A stretch of 64,000 nucleotides of DNA from Clostridiales bacterium (GTDB taxonomy: Bacteria; Bacillota; Clostridia; Christensenellales; Borkfalkiaceae): the NCBI GenBank assembly GCA_015071005.1, contig SVIG01000003.1:124001-188000 (forward strand), in the 5' to 3' direction. The translations under genes and the position numbers were made by a program. Positions 1-8,542 of the stretch are shown piece after piece. The notes beneath the pieces are model-generated. The model searched no databases, had not been told where the DNA came from, and saw only the letters and a program-made list of their open reading frames with translations. Numbering within the stretch: position 1 is the stretch's first letter; each line of letters starts with the position of its first letter.

Positions 1-170
1 TCCTCTTCCGCAAAATTTTCAATCAAATAGCGGCCGCTTTGTTTCACAAACTTATGCGCCACGTCTTTGAGTGCATTTTGCAAATTTGCTTCAAATTTCC
101 CTTCGAAAAAGCCCCTATTTTTACCTTTCAAAAACAATTCGCCGTAGCGAATAATAATTACTCTTTTCAT
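1..170 (-). CDS. thiI: tRNA 4-thiouridine sulfurtransferase ThiI, N-terminal part only
   Basis: The gene runs off the left edge; about 56 N-terminal residues are visible. They begin MKRVIIIRYGELFLKGKNR, which matches the characteristic ThiI opening (ferredoxin-like domain ahead of THUMP). ThiI transfers sulfur from a cysteine desulfurase to U8 of tRNA and in some bacteria to the thiazole pathway. The ATG at 168-170 follows an AGGA-type ribosome site and lies 10 bases after the stop of the cysteine desulfurase gene. That desulfurase-thiI pairing is a common Firmicutes arrangement and supports the call. The PP-loop and rhodanese parts cannot be checked because they lie outside the window. Confidence 0.88.
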   Translation of the reverse strand, partial: MKRVIIIRYGELFLKGKNRGFFEGKFEANLQNALKDVAHKFVKQSGRYLIENFAEE

Positions 171-180
171 ATCTAATTCC

Positions 181-1311
181 TTATTTCATACGCTTTTTGA
201 GATCGAACGCAACCCCATTCAAAATCTCAATCGCTTTCAAAATTTCTTCCTTTTGCGTAGCCTGTGAAAAGCTGATACGAAGCACTCCGTCCGCCGTTTT
301 TTCATCATAACCGCAGGCAAGCGCAATCTTGCTATAACGTGATTTTGCATTTGACGAGCATGCCGAGCCCGTACCGATAATCAAACCTGCGTCGTTTGCC
401 ATATGCAGCAAAATTTCACCGCGAAGTCCTACAGCCGACACCGTCAATATGTACGGTGTACCGTCTTGCGTCGATATCCTTGTAAAAATCGATTGATCCA
501 ATCCATTCCAAAGAGTTTCGCGATATTCTATCAAGCGTTCATAATCCGCTTTTAAGGTCTGGAATTTGTTTTCCGCCGCAAAAGCGAATTGCATAATTCC
601 AAAAGTATTTTCCGTGCCGCTTCGTCTACCCGATTCTTGCCCACCGCCAATCATATAGGCAGGCAAAACGAGCGATTTGCGTTTGATCAAAGCGCCAACC
701 CCTTTCAACCCGCCGATTTTATGCGCGCTGACCGAATATAAATCCACTTCCTTTGCAAGCCTAAATGGGATTTTTCCGTATGCTTGTACGCCGTCGCTAT
801 GAAAAATTACGCGCGGATTTTTTTGCTTTACGAGCTTAGCGATTTGATTGATATCGTTTATTGCGCCCATTTCGTTATTGACGTGCATTACCGAAACAAA
901 ACTTGTTTTTTCATCGATTAAATCGAGTAATTTTTGAACGTTTACGCGTCCGTCTTTTTCAAGCGGCGCAATTCTCGGCTCGCAAATACCCCTATTTTTC
1001 AGCTCCGCAAAAGGCGCGGACACCGCGGAATGTTCGCCCGCTGTCGTTACCGCGTTACCACGCTTTGCGAAGGAAAAAATCGCTTGGTTATCCGATTCCG
1101 TACCGCAAGAGGTAAAAATCAACTCAAACGCCGATTCATCCGCTATTTTAGAAAGCAAAACGGAGCGCGCTTTTTTCAGCTCGCTCTGCATTGCAAACCC
1201 TTCCTTGTACATTGCCGAAGGATTATAAAATTTTTCCGTTACATACTCTTTTGCGCGTTCAAACGCCAAAGCACAGGGCTTCGTCGTTGCCGCATTATCC
1301 AAATAAATCAT
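181..1311 (-). CDS. Cysteine desulfurase (NifS/IscS family)
   Basis: This is a 376-residue PLP enzyme that takes sulfur from cysteine, leaving alanine and a persulfide. The PLP lysine is K198 in SAHKIGG. The mobile-loop nucleophile is C318 in GTGSACSS. HVNNEMGAIN and HSDGVQAYGK are the usual cofactor-pocket motifs. The start ATG lies 3 bases after the stop of the membrane-protein gene with no clear ribosome site, so translation is probably coupled. The next gene is thiI, so the likely partner is ThiI and the likely product is 4-thiouridine in tRNA. A role in general Fe-S assembly is possible; no IscU-type scaffold is adjacent here (a different scaffold family is at 14.4-15.1 kb). Confidence 0.92.
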   Translation of the reverse strand: MIYLDNAATTKPCALAFERAKEYVTEKFYNPSAMYKEGFAMQSELKKARSVLLSKIADESAFELIFTSCGTESDNQAIFSFAKRGNAVTTAGEHSAVSAPFAELKNRGICEPRIAPLEKDGRVNVQKLLDLIDEKTSFVSVMHVNNEMGAINDINQIAKLVKQKNPRVIFHSDGVQAYGKIPFRLAKEVDLYSVSAHKIGGLKGVGALIKRKSLVLPAYMIGGGQESGRRSGTENTFGIMQFAFAAENKFQTLKADYERLIEYRETLWNGLDQSIFTRISTQDGTPYILTVSAVGLRGEILLHMANDAGLIIGTGSACSSNAKSRYSKIALACGYDEKTADGVLRISFSQATQKEEILKAIEILNGVAFDLKKRMK

Positions 1312-1314
1312 AGG

Positions 1315-1899
1315 TTATACGTTTTTTTGTTTCTTTTCTTGCATAACGTAGTCGCTTTCCAAAACGCCGCGTTTTGCAAATTTTAAGATATTGACAAGCA
1401 ATTCTTCTCTACATTCCAAAACGTACAGCTTTCTGCCGTCGTTATTTGCAAGAATATACATAAAAAATTTGCCTTCAGCTGGCTCAAAATTTGACGTACA
1501 AAGCACTACTTTTACCGTAGGATCTGCCGCAAAACGATCGTAAGAAGGATTATCAACGTCGCCCACCTGGATAATTTCTTCACAATCAAAACGAGTTAAG
1601 AGCTTTCTCTTATTTATGTTAAATACTTTTGCAATACGCAATTCCCCCGACACGAAAGCATAATCGTAGCTTAAGTTATAGCGCATTTTCCACTTGCGGA
1701 AAAGAAACCAAAAGCCAAAAAACATAACCGATTGCAAGATACCCAAAACCAAAAAGGCTATGTCGATACTCAACAGCATTATTATCGAAAATACACCCAA
1801 TACCAAGAAAATAATCGAGAGTATGTTCAATATCATATACTTTTTCGTACCTTTTGTAATATCACTCGAGATTGAACTTTCTTCGTAAAAAACATCCAT
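1315..1899 (-). CDS. Small membrane protein with two N-terminal TM helices, unknown function
   Basis: This 194-residue protein has two closely spaced hydrophobic helices at about residues 20-68. A soluble, beta-rich C-terminal region of about 120 residues follows and may be PH-like. No catalytic motif is visible. It starts with ATG after an AGGAAG ribosome site, 19 bases downstream of the carB-dapF fusion, and is followed 3 bases later by the cysteine desulfurase. It therefore appears to be an internal gene of the carA-carB/dapF-desulfurase-thiI transcription unit. I do not recognise a function. It resembles the short two-TM proteins of unknown function that are widespread in Clostridia, and the context does not settle its role. 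Confidence 0.75.
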   Translation of the reverse strand: MDVFYEESSISSDITKGTKKYMILNILSIIFLVLGVFSIIMLLSIDIAFLVLGILQSVMFFGFWFLFRKWKMRYNLSYDYAFVSGELRIAKVFNINKRKLLTRFDCEEIIQVGDVDNPSYDRFAADPTVKVVLCTSNFEPAEGKFFMYILANNDGRKLYVLECREELLVNILKFAKRGVLESDYVMQEKKQKNV

Positions 1900-1918
1900 T
1901 TATTATTTCTTCCTATTC

Positions 1919-4900
1919 TTAAATTTCAAATGCGCCTTCGTAAACGGTCTTTACGCTACCCATCAATTCAATTTCACCGTTAGCGTGATAGTTTACCGTC
2001 AAATCACCGCCGCGAAGTTTAACCGTCACGTTGGTGTCCTTTTCGCAATAGCCGCCAAGAACCGCCGCAACGACCGCCGCACAAGCGCCCGTACCGCAAG
2101 CCCACGTTTCACCGCTACCGCGTTCCCATACGCGCATTTTGATCGTCACTTTATTGACAACGCGAATAAATTCCGTATTGATGCCTTGAGGGAAATATTC
2201 ACAGTTTTCAAATTCAGGTCCCACCTTTTCAACGTCGATAGCGTCCACTTTTTCGCTGAACACTACGCAATGGGGATTGCCGACGTTCACAAGAGTTATC
2301 GCATACTCCGCACCGCCGATATTTACCTTCTTCCCAACAATCTGCTTTTCGTTCCATACGCTCGGAATTTTCTTGCCTGCAAGCTCGACTTTACCCAAGT
2401 TTACACTCGCCGAATTCACCTTACCGCTAAACGAATATGCTTTTACGTCGTAAACGCCCGAAAGCATCTCAATCTTCAAATCGTTTTTACGAACGATTCC
2501 CTTTTCATAAAGATATTTCGCCGCGCAACGAATCGCATTACCTCCCGTAGGCGCTTCCTTCCCATTCTTATTGAAAATGCGAATCTTTGCGTCTGCAACG
2601 TCGGAATTTTCAATCAAAACAATCCCATCGCCGCCGATCCCGAAATGCTGCGATACGTAGTTGACCGCAATCGATTCAGGACAAGTAATCTTGCCGTCAC
2701 GGTTGTCAAAGAAAATATAATCGTTACCGCAAGACTGCATCTTCGTAAAGTTCAGCTTCAATTTTTCCGATCTTAACGCGTTGATATCAACAAGCTCGGT
2801 GTTATCTTCTGTAAAACGGCTCGCTATAATATCCGTAAGCGCGTTTGCCGTATCGAGCGAAGTCAACACCGTGATACCAAGCAAAATCGCATGGTGATGC
2901 AATCGAATGAAGTCGTTGATCGATTCCATATCCGTCTTGCCCGTATATACGACGTAATCGATCTTCCCTTCGTCCATGAGCTTAATAACCGTGTCCGTGG
3001 CGGAAAGTCTATCCACCACTTCACAATCGATGCCCAAATCGTTGATCACTTGTGCCGTACCCTTCGTCGCGTACATTCTACAACCAAGATCGCCAAACTT
3101 CTTTGCAATCGTCAAAACGTCAAGCTTGTCCTGATCGTTTACTGTCATATACACGCCAACAGGGCGTCTTTCGGAAGGATGACACATCTTGAAGCCGGCA
3201 GAAACCAAGCCCTTGAACATCGCTTCTTCCATCGTTTTACCGATACCGAGCACTTCGCCCGTCGATTTCATTTGCGGACCGAGCTGTGAGTTTACGTCAT
3301 TGAGCTTTTCAAAGCTGAATACGGGAACTTTTACCGCCACGTACGGAGAATCGGGATACAAACCCGTACCATAGCCGAGCTTTTTAAGCTTCGAGCCCGT
3401 GATAATCTTCGTTGCAAGCTCTACCATCGGTACGCCCGTTACCTTGGAAATATACGGTACAGTACGCGACGCACGAGGGTTCACCTCGATAACGTAAAGC
3501 TGTCCGCGATAAATCAAGTATTGAATATTGATCAAGCCTTTTGTCTTCAATTCCAACGCAAGCTGCGTAGAAACTTCGATGATTCTTTCGAGCATCGCAT
3601 CGTCGAGATTGTAAGGCGGGTATACCGCAATCGAGTCGCCCGAGTGAATACCCGTACGTTCAATATGCTGCATAATCCCGGGGATAAGCACGTCCTTACC
3701 GTCCGAAATCGCGTCCACTTCCAATTCCGTACCCATCAAGTATTTATCGCAAAGCACGGGGTTCTCAATTTTTTGCGCCAAAATAACGTCCATATAGCGG
3801 CATACGTCTTCTTGCGTAAACGCAATCGTCATATTTTGACCGCCGATAACGTACGAAGGACGGAGCAATACGGGATACTCTAATTTTTCCGCCGCTGCCA
3901 ACGCTTCTTCCTTCGTCATAACCGTCAATGCCTTCGGGCGGGGAATGGAATATTTTTCCAAAAGTGCTTCAAAACGCTCTCTATCTTCCGCTCTATCTAC
4001 GCTATCCGCGCTCGTACCAAGGATTTTGATTCCGTGCGTATCGAAATAAGCACAAAGATTGATTGCCGTTTGACCGCCAAACGTAATGATAACGCCGTAA
4101 GGCTTTTCTACGTCCAAAACGTGCTGCACGTCTTCGGGCGTCAAAGGCTCGAAATAAAGTCTATCCGCCGTATCAAAGTCGGTGGAAACCGTTTCGGGAT
4201 TGTTATTGATAATTACCACTTCATAACCGAGTTCTTTCAACGTCCAAACGCAATGTACGGACGAATAGTCAAACTCAATACCCTGCCCGATACGAATAGG
4301 CCCCGAACCGATAACGACGATACGTTTTTTGCCGTCTTTACCAACAAAAGGCTTTGCTTCGTCGTGTTCATGGGGATCAAAGGTAGAATAGAAATACGGC
4401 GTCTTTGCCGGGAATTCGCCCGCACAGGTGTCCACCATCTTGTAAGCCACTTTCTTTTTATACGGAATCTTTTGTCCGCTAATCGCTTCGATATCTTTAT
4501 CCAAGTACCCAAGCCGTTTCCCTTCTTCGTAAAGCGCTCTCGTCAATTTTTCCGTCTTAAGCGCTTCTTCATAGGCGATAAGGTTTTTGAATTTATTTAA
4601 GAACCATCTATCGATCTTGGTGATTTCAAAAACTTCGTCTACGCTTACGCCACGTTTCAAAGCCGCATACACTACAAAGATGCGTTCGTCCGTCTTTTCG
4701 GGAAGCTTGGCAAGGAGTTCTTCTTTCGTCGAATTCAAAAACTTCTTATAATTGAAGGTCGTGCAGGAAATTTCCGCGCCGCGCACTGCTTTCATCATCG
4801 CCATTTCAAACGACGTACCGATGGACATTACTTCCCCCGTCGCTTTCATTCTCGTACCGAGCTCGCGCTTTGCATACAAGAATTTATCAAACGGCCACTT

Positions 4901-5974
4901 GGGCATTTTAACAACCAAATAGTCGATAGTCGGCTCAAAACAAGCGTACGTTTGACCCGTCACGTCATTCACAATTTCGTCAAGCGTATAGCCAAGCGCA
5001 ATTTTCGAAGTGACTTTCGCGATCGGGAAACCGGTCGCTTTCGATGCAAGCGCCGAGGAACGACTTACGCGGGGATTAACTTCGATGACCGAATATTCGA
5101 AAGAATCAGGATTCAAGGCAAACTGTACGTTACAGCCCCCTTCAATACCAAGTTCGGTGATAATCGAAAGCGCCGCCGTGCGGAGCATTGTATATTCTTT
5201 TGTGGAAAGAGTCACAGCGGGGGCAACAACGATAGAGTCGCCCGTATGAATACCTACGGGGTCTACGTTTTCCATAGAGCATACCGTCAAGCAGTTTCCG
5301 TTTCTATCACGGATAACTTCAAATTCAATTTCTTTCCAGCCTGCGATATATTTTTCAATAAGAACCTGCGTAATCGGCGAAAGCATCAAGCCGTTGTGCG
5401 AAATCAAACGCAGTTCTTCTTCATTGTACGCCACACCGCCACCTGCGCCGCCAAGCGTGTACGCAGGACGGATAATTACGGGATAGCTGAGTTTGTTCGC
5501 AATCGCTACGCATTCCTCTACCGTATAGGCAATATCGGACGGCACGCAGGGCTGATGAATCTTCTCCATCGTTTCCTTGAAAAGTTCTCTATCTTCCGAA
5601 CGGTCGATTGCATCCAATTTCGTACCGATAAGTTTTACGCCGTGTTCGTCCAAAAAGCCCGACTTGGCAAGCTTACAACCCATCGTAAGTCCCGTTTGAC
5701 CGCCCAAAGACGCGAGCAAGCTATCGGGTTTTTCTTTGATGATAATACGTTTGAGCGATTCTTCCGTCAAAGGCTCGAGATAAATTTCATCCGCAAGCGC
5801 TTTATCCGTCATGATCGTTGCGGGGTTGGAGTTACAAAGCACAACGTTAATGCCTTCACTTTTCAATACGCGGCACGCCTGAGCGCCTGCGTAGTCGAAT
5901 TCCGCGGCTTGTCCGATAACAATAGGACCGGAGCCGATTACAAGCACCTTCTTAATATCACTTCTCTTAGGCAT
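1919..5974 (-). CDS. carB: Fusion of carbamoyl-phosphate synthase large subunit (CarB) with a DapF-like epimerase domain
   Basis: This is one open frame of 1351 residues. Residues 1-1073 are a full-length CarB: two ATP-grasp halves, then the regulatory MGS-like domain starting near RRPVGVYMTVND. It makes carbamoyl phosphate from bicarbonate, ATP and ammonia. From about residue 1074 a complete diaminopimelate-epimerase-like domain follows (NFTKMQSCGNDY, GIGGDGIVLIE, VGNPHCVVF, WERGSGETWACGTGAC). DapF normally interconverts LL- and meso-diaminopimelate using two cysteines. The second is present (C1293 in WACGTG). The first, normally in CGNG, is replaced by Gly1144 in TGGNAIRC. No stop codon or frame disruption separates the parts and no linker is obvious. 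The start overlaps the end of carA by 8 bases. CarB is probably functional; the DapF activity is doubtful. Confidence 0.93.
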   Translation of the reverse strand: MPKRSDIKKVLVIGSGPIVIGQAAEFDYAGAQACRVLKSEGINVVLCNSNPATIMTDKALADEIYLEPLTEESLKRIIIKEKPDSLLASLGGQTGLTMGCKLAKSGFLDEHGVKLIGTKLDAIDRSEDRELFKETMEKIHQPCVPSDIAYTVEECVAIANKLSYPVIIRPAYTLGGAGGGVAYNEEELRLISHNGLMLSPITQVLIEKYIAGWKEIEFEVIRDRNGNCLTVCSMENVDPVGIHTGDSIVVAPAVTLSTKEYTMLRTAALSIITELGIEGGCNVQFALNPDSFEYSVIEVNPRVSRSSALASKATGFPIAKVTSKIALGYTLDEIVNDVTGQTYACFEPTIDYLVVKMPKWPFDKFLYAKRELGTRMKATGEVMSIGTSFEMAMMKAVRGAEISCTTFNYKKFLNSTKEELLAKLPEKTDERIFVVYAALKRGVSVDEVFEITKIDRWFLNKFKNLIAYEEALKTEKLTRALYEEGKRLGYLDKDIEAISGQKIPYKKKVAYKMVDTCAGEFPAKTPYFYSTFDPHEHDEAKPFVGKDGKKRIVVIGSGPIRIGQGIEFDYSSVHCVWTLKELGYEVVIINNNPETVSTDFDTADRLYFEPLTPEDVQHVLDVEKPYGVIITFGGQTAINLCAYFDTHGIKILGTSADSVDRAEDRERFEALLEKYSIPRPKALTVMTKEEALAAAEKLEYPVLLRPSYVIGGQNMTIAFTQEDVCRYMDVILAQKIENPVLCDKYLMGTELEVDAISDGKDVLIPGIMQHIERTGIHSGDSIAVYPPYNLDDAMLERIIEVSTQLALELKTKGLINIQYLIYRGQLYVIEVNPRASRTVPYISKVTGVPMVELATKIITGSKLKKLGYGTGLYPDSPYVAVKVPVFSFEKLNDVNSQLGPQMKSTGEVLGIGKTMEEAMFKGLVSAGFKMCHPSERRPVGVYMTVNDQDKLDVLTIAKKFGDLGCRMYATKGTAQVINDLGIDCEVVDRLSATDTVIKLMDEGKIDYVVYTGKTDMESINDFIRLHHHAILLGITVLTSLDTANALTDIIASRFTEDNTELVDINALRSEKLKLNFTKMQSCGNDYIFFDNRDGKITCPESIAVNYVSQHFGIGGDGIVLIENSDVADAKIRIFNKNGKEAPTGGNAIRCAAKYLYEKGIVRKNDLKIEMLSGVYDVKAYSFSGKVNSASVNLGKVELAGKKIPSVWNEKQIVGKKVNIGGAEYAITLVNVGNPHCVVFSEKVDAIDVEKVGPEFENCEYFPQGINTEFIRVVNKVTIKMRVWERGSGETWACGTGACAAVVAAVLGGYCEKDTNVTVKLRGGDLTVNYHANGEIELMGSVKTVYEGAFEI

Positions 5975-7040
5975 TTTCTTTCTCCTTTTCCATCATCGCA
6001 AAGAATTTCGCATAAATCGGGTTTTCTTCATTCCCAATATCACAGCAATCGGGCGTGAACTGCACCGTAATAGCTTTCAAGGCTTCGTATTCAATCCCTT
6101 CGTTAGAACCGTCGTTTACGTTGATAAAGTTTACAGCCCCTTCTTTCACCGTATCGTTTATTACAACGTAGCCGTGGTTTTGCGTGGAGATATATACCTT
6201 TCCGTCGACGATGGATTTTACGGGCTGATTGCTACCGCGATGTCCGTATTTGTGTTTTTGTACCTTCGCGCCAAGCGCCAAGGCAACGAGCTGATGCCCA
6301 AGCCCTAAGCCTAAAACGGGTTTTTCGCCCAAAACTTTCTTAACTTCCGCAATGGTTTGCGTGTAATCGTTGGGATCGCCTGCACCTTCGGAAAGGACGA
6401 TACCGTGCGCACCTGTCGCCAAAACGTCATCCGCCGTTGAGCCAGACGGCAAGCTAACTACGTTATAGCCGAAGGAAAGGAGCTTTTCAATCAAGCTTCT
6501 CTTCGTGCCAAAATCCCAAAGTGCAAGCGTGCCCTTCGCGTTTTCCGCTTGATAAAAGCCCTTTTCGCTTACCGACAAGTTCGTTTGCTGTTTATAGCTT
6601 GCAAGCGCTTTGATTTCTTCTTCCTTCATAGGTTTCGAAGTAATCCGCGCGTTCATCGTACCTTCTTCGCGAAGGATCTTCGTAAGCTGACGGGTATCAA
6701 CACCGTAAACGCCGACAACTTTTTGTTCTTTCAAATAGGTTTCCAAGTCCCCGTCCATGCGGAAATTTGAAGGGTTATCGCAAATTTCGCGCACCACGTA
6801 CGCCGAAACGCTCGCCTTCTTGTTTTCAACGTCCGAATAAATCATACCGTAGTTGCCGATGAGCGGAAACGTTTGCACAACGATTTGCCCTTGATTGCAA
6901 GGATCAGTCAAGGTTTCGATATACCCGACCATACCCGTTGAGAACACAAGCTCTCCGCAGACGTCGCCTTCAGCCCCAAAAGCATAGCCTTGGAAAACGG
7001 CACCGTTTGCTAACGTTAAATAAACCTTTTTCTTATTCAT
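5967..7040 (-). CDS. carA: Carbamoyl-phosphate synthase small subunit with degenerate glutaminase triad
   Basis: The protein has 357 residues: the CarA N-terminal domain (residues 1-150) followed by a class I glutamine amidotransferase fold. CarA normally hydrolyses glutamine and channels ammonia to CarB. The nucleophile loop, normally GICLGHQ, reads GLGLGHQ here, with Gly246 in place of Cys. The His-Glu segment, normally QFHPE, reads QFTPD, with Thr329 and Asp331. All three triad positions are therefore changed, while structural motifs (YGHRGSNQPV, STQNHGY) remain. I infer a glutaminase-dead structural subunit and an ammonia-dependent synthase, by analogy with CPS I. The gene has a good AAGGAG site and lies behind an attenuator-type leader. 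Confidence 0.92.
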   Translation of the reverse strand: MNKKKVYLTLANGAVFQGYAFGAEGDVCGELVFSTGMVGYIETLTDPCNQGQIVVQTFPLIGNYGMIYSDVENKKASVSAYVVREICDNPSNFRMDGDLETYLKEQKVVGVYGVDTRQLTKILREEGTMNARITSKPMKEEEIKALASYKQQTNLSVSEKGFYQAENAKGTLALWDFGTKRSLIEKLLSFGYNVVSLPSGSTADDVLATGAHGIVLSEGAGDPNDYTQTIAEVKKVLGEKPVLGLGLGHQLVALALGAKVQKHKYGHRGSNQPVKSIVDGKVYISTQNHGYVVINDTVKEGAVNFINVNDGSNEGIEYEALKAITVQFTPDCCDIGNEENPIYAKFFAMMEKEKENA

Positions 7041-7078
7041 AACGAACTCCTTTTTGGATTTCTAAATTCTCTATAGTA

Positions 7079-7109
7079 TAAAAAGAAAGACTGATTACGA
7101 AAATCAGTC
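7079..7109 (-). terminator. Intrinsic terminator/attenuator in the carA leader
   Basis: An 8-bp perfect stem (GACTGATT/AATCAGTC, loop TTCGT) is followed on the minus strand by TTTCTTTTTA. It lies 39 bases before the carA start. The stop codon of the leader ORF (7104-7106) sits inside the upstream arm, so a ribosome stopping there would block the hairpin. Confidence 0.85.
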
Positions 7110-7232
7110 CTTATCAACAAAAACACTATTCGAAAAAACGGAAAAAGAAAGGTAAGCCCCGATCAAATCGTTAAGCTTTTGGTCGTGGCACTTGCCTTCA
7201 ATGAAATTAAGTAATCCGTTTTCGTAGCGCAT
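7104..7232 (-). CDS. 42-codon leader peptide upstream of carA
   Basis: This short ORF encodes 42 residues beginning MRYENGLLNF and ending NSVFVDKD. It starts with ATG about 7 bases after an ATAGGT site and about 18 bases downstream of the expected transcription start. The second half (7116-7150) is very U-rich in the transcript, and the stop codon lies in the 5' arm of the carA attenuator. The length, the U-rich tract and the overlap with the terminator closely resemble the E. coli pyrBI leader. There, low UTP makes RNA polymerase pause so that the ribosome catches up and prevents termination. The peptide itself probably has no function. The regulatory role is inferred. Confidence 0.7.
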   Translation of the reverse strand: MRYENGLLNFIEGKCHDQKLNDLIGAYLSFSVFSNSVFVDKD

Positions 7233-7256
7233 ATATTTACCTATCCATTGACATAT

Positions 7257-7285
7257 ATTATAGCACGCGCGAGTTGCCTTGTCAA
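7257..7285 (-). promoter_or_regulatory. Consensus sigma-A promoter of the carA operon
   Basis: On the minus strand TTGACA (7280-7285), a 17-base spacer and TATAAT (7257-7262) match the consensus exactly. The predicted start near 7250 precedes the leader ORF. Confidence 0.92.
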
Positions 7286-7323
7286 GTTTTCAAACGCCCT
7301 TTTTTCAAAGAAAAAAGCAAATA

Positions 7324-8529
7324 TTACATTTTTACCGACCCGAATGCCGTTGCGGAGTAGTTTCCCATGTGCAAGTTGACTTCCAAGCAAATACTCTCGT
7401 TTTGAAACAACGGCGCAAGTCTCTCTTTATCCACGGACAAGCGTATCCCTTTTTCAAAAAGTGCAATCGAATTTTCAGCGGTATACATATGTATGCTAAC
7501 GTTGTTCAAATCTACTGATGGCGTTAAATCTAAAAGGGTGTATAAAATTGCTTTTACGTCTACTTCCTTGTTTTGCACTCCTACCTTTAAGGCTTCCGTC
7601 GCTATCACTTTTTTCGCTATAGCACGAGCGATTTGCTTGGATTTTACCCCTCGCACCTTGCAAAGCAACGGCTTTTTCTCACTATTTTGACGAATAATCT
7701 TATCACAAATTCTTAAAAGCACGCTACGAAGAACAAAACAAAACTTAGAGTATTCCGTATCCGCACAAGAAATAATATAATTCCCCGCTTTACCGTTTGC
7801 CATAATACACGCCATATCGTTTGGAGAGGGCGCGCCGTCTAAGTCCAACATATTCAACGTTTCGCGCGTTTCCGCAGACAAGGCTTTTTGCAACATTTCA
7901 CTCGTAATATTCACGTCCGTAGTCAAGAATACGAGCGTCGTTGCCATATTCGGCGCGACGTGCAAATCACCCTTATAAATACCGCCGATTTTGCAGGGAA
8001 TATCCCCTAAATCAAACCCATAAGAAAATTGATACGCCTTGCTATCATCCGACGAGATTGCCTGCGCGAAGAGCGCTCCTTTTTCTTCCGAAGACTCCAA
8101 GCCTTTTGCCAGCGGTTTTAATTGACCTTCTATCAAAGAAAAATCTACGCGTTTCCCAATTTCGCCGGTAGAAGCCACAATCACTTCGCTCGCTGAAAAA
8201 AGCCCCGCCATATCCAACGCATGGCACATGCGCTCCGTGCGAGTGCCTTTCCCGTCGACATAGACGTTCGCAATGCCGCCGTTTGCTAAAATTGCACTTG
8301 CGTAACCGCGCTTCAAATGTTTTTTTGTAACGAGCACAGGCTCGCCCTGCATGCTTGCCGTTGAGTACACACCAGCTGCCGCGCAACGACGGTCAGTCGC
8401 AATCAAAGCAAGATCCAATGCACCATTAGGGCGTATTCCGCAAGAAATTGCATTCGCCTGAAAACCGGACGGCGCACAAACGCCACCCGAAATTTCACGA
8501 AGCTCTCGATTGATTGCATTTTTTCTCAT
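7324..8529 (-). CDS. argJ: Arginine biosynthesis protein ArgJ (ornithine/glutamate acetyltransferase family), divergent
   Basis: The protein has 401 residues from an ATG at 8529, chosen because GTAGGA precedes it; an upstream TTG would overlap the previous gene. ArgJ moves the acetyl group from N-acetylornithine to glutamate. It cleaves itself ahead of the threonine that becomes the nucleophile. That site is visible as APNMATT (cleavage A196/T197), along with the ASTGEIG oxyanion region. Two usually strict motifs differ: NSGNANACTG reads ANGGIANVYVDG, and DGDTSTNDT reads DGAPSPNDM. The family call is firm, but substrate or activity may differ. It follows the thioesterase gene by 13 bases and is separated from carA by its own promoter. 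Confidence 0.85.
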   Translation of the reverse strand: MRKNAINRELREISGGVCAPSGFQANAISCGIRPNGALDLALIATDRRCAAAGVYSTASMQGEPVLVTKKHLKRGYASAILANGGIANVYVDGKGTRTERMCHALDMAGLFSASEVIVASTGEIGKRVDFSLIEGQLKPLAKGLESSEEKGALFAQAISSDDSKAYQFSYGFDLGDIPCKIGGIYKGDLHVAPNMATTLVFLTTDVNITSEMLQKALSAETRETLNMLDLDGAPSPNDMACIMANGKAGNYIISCADTEYSKFCFVLRSVLLRICDKIIRQNSEKKPLLCKVRGVKSKQIARAIAKKVIATEALKVGVQNKEVDVKAILYTLLDLTPSVDLNNVSIHMYTAENSIALFEKGIRLSVDKERLAPLFQNESICLEVNLHMGNYSATAFGSVKM

Positions 8530-8542
8530 ATTCGTCCTACTC

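Noticed and set aside
7041-7323. PyrR-binding attenuator or riboswitch upstream of carA
   Set aside because: No PyrR-type antiterminator or conserved aptamer was seen; the leader ORF with terminator explains the region better.
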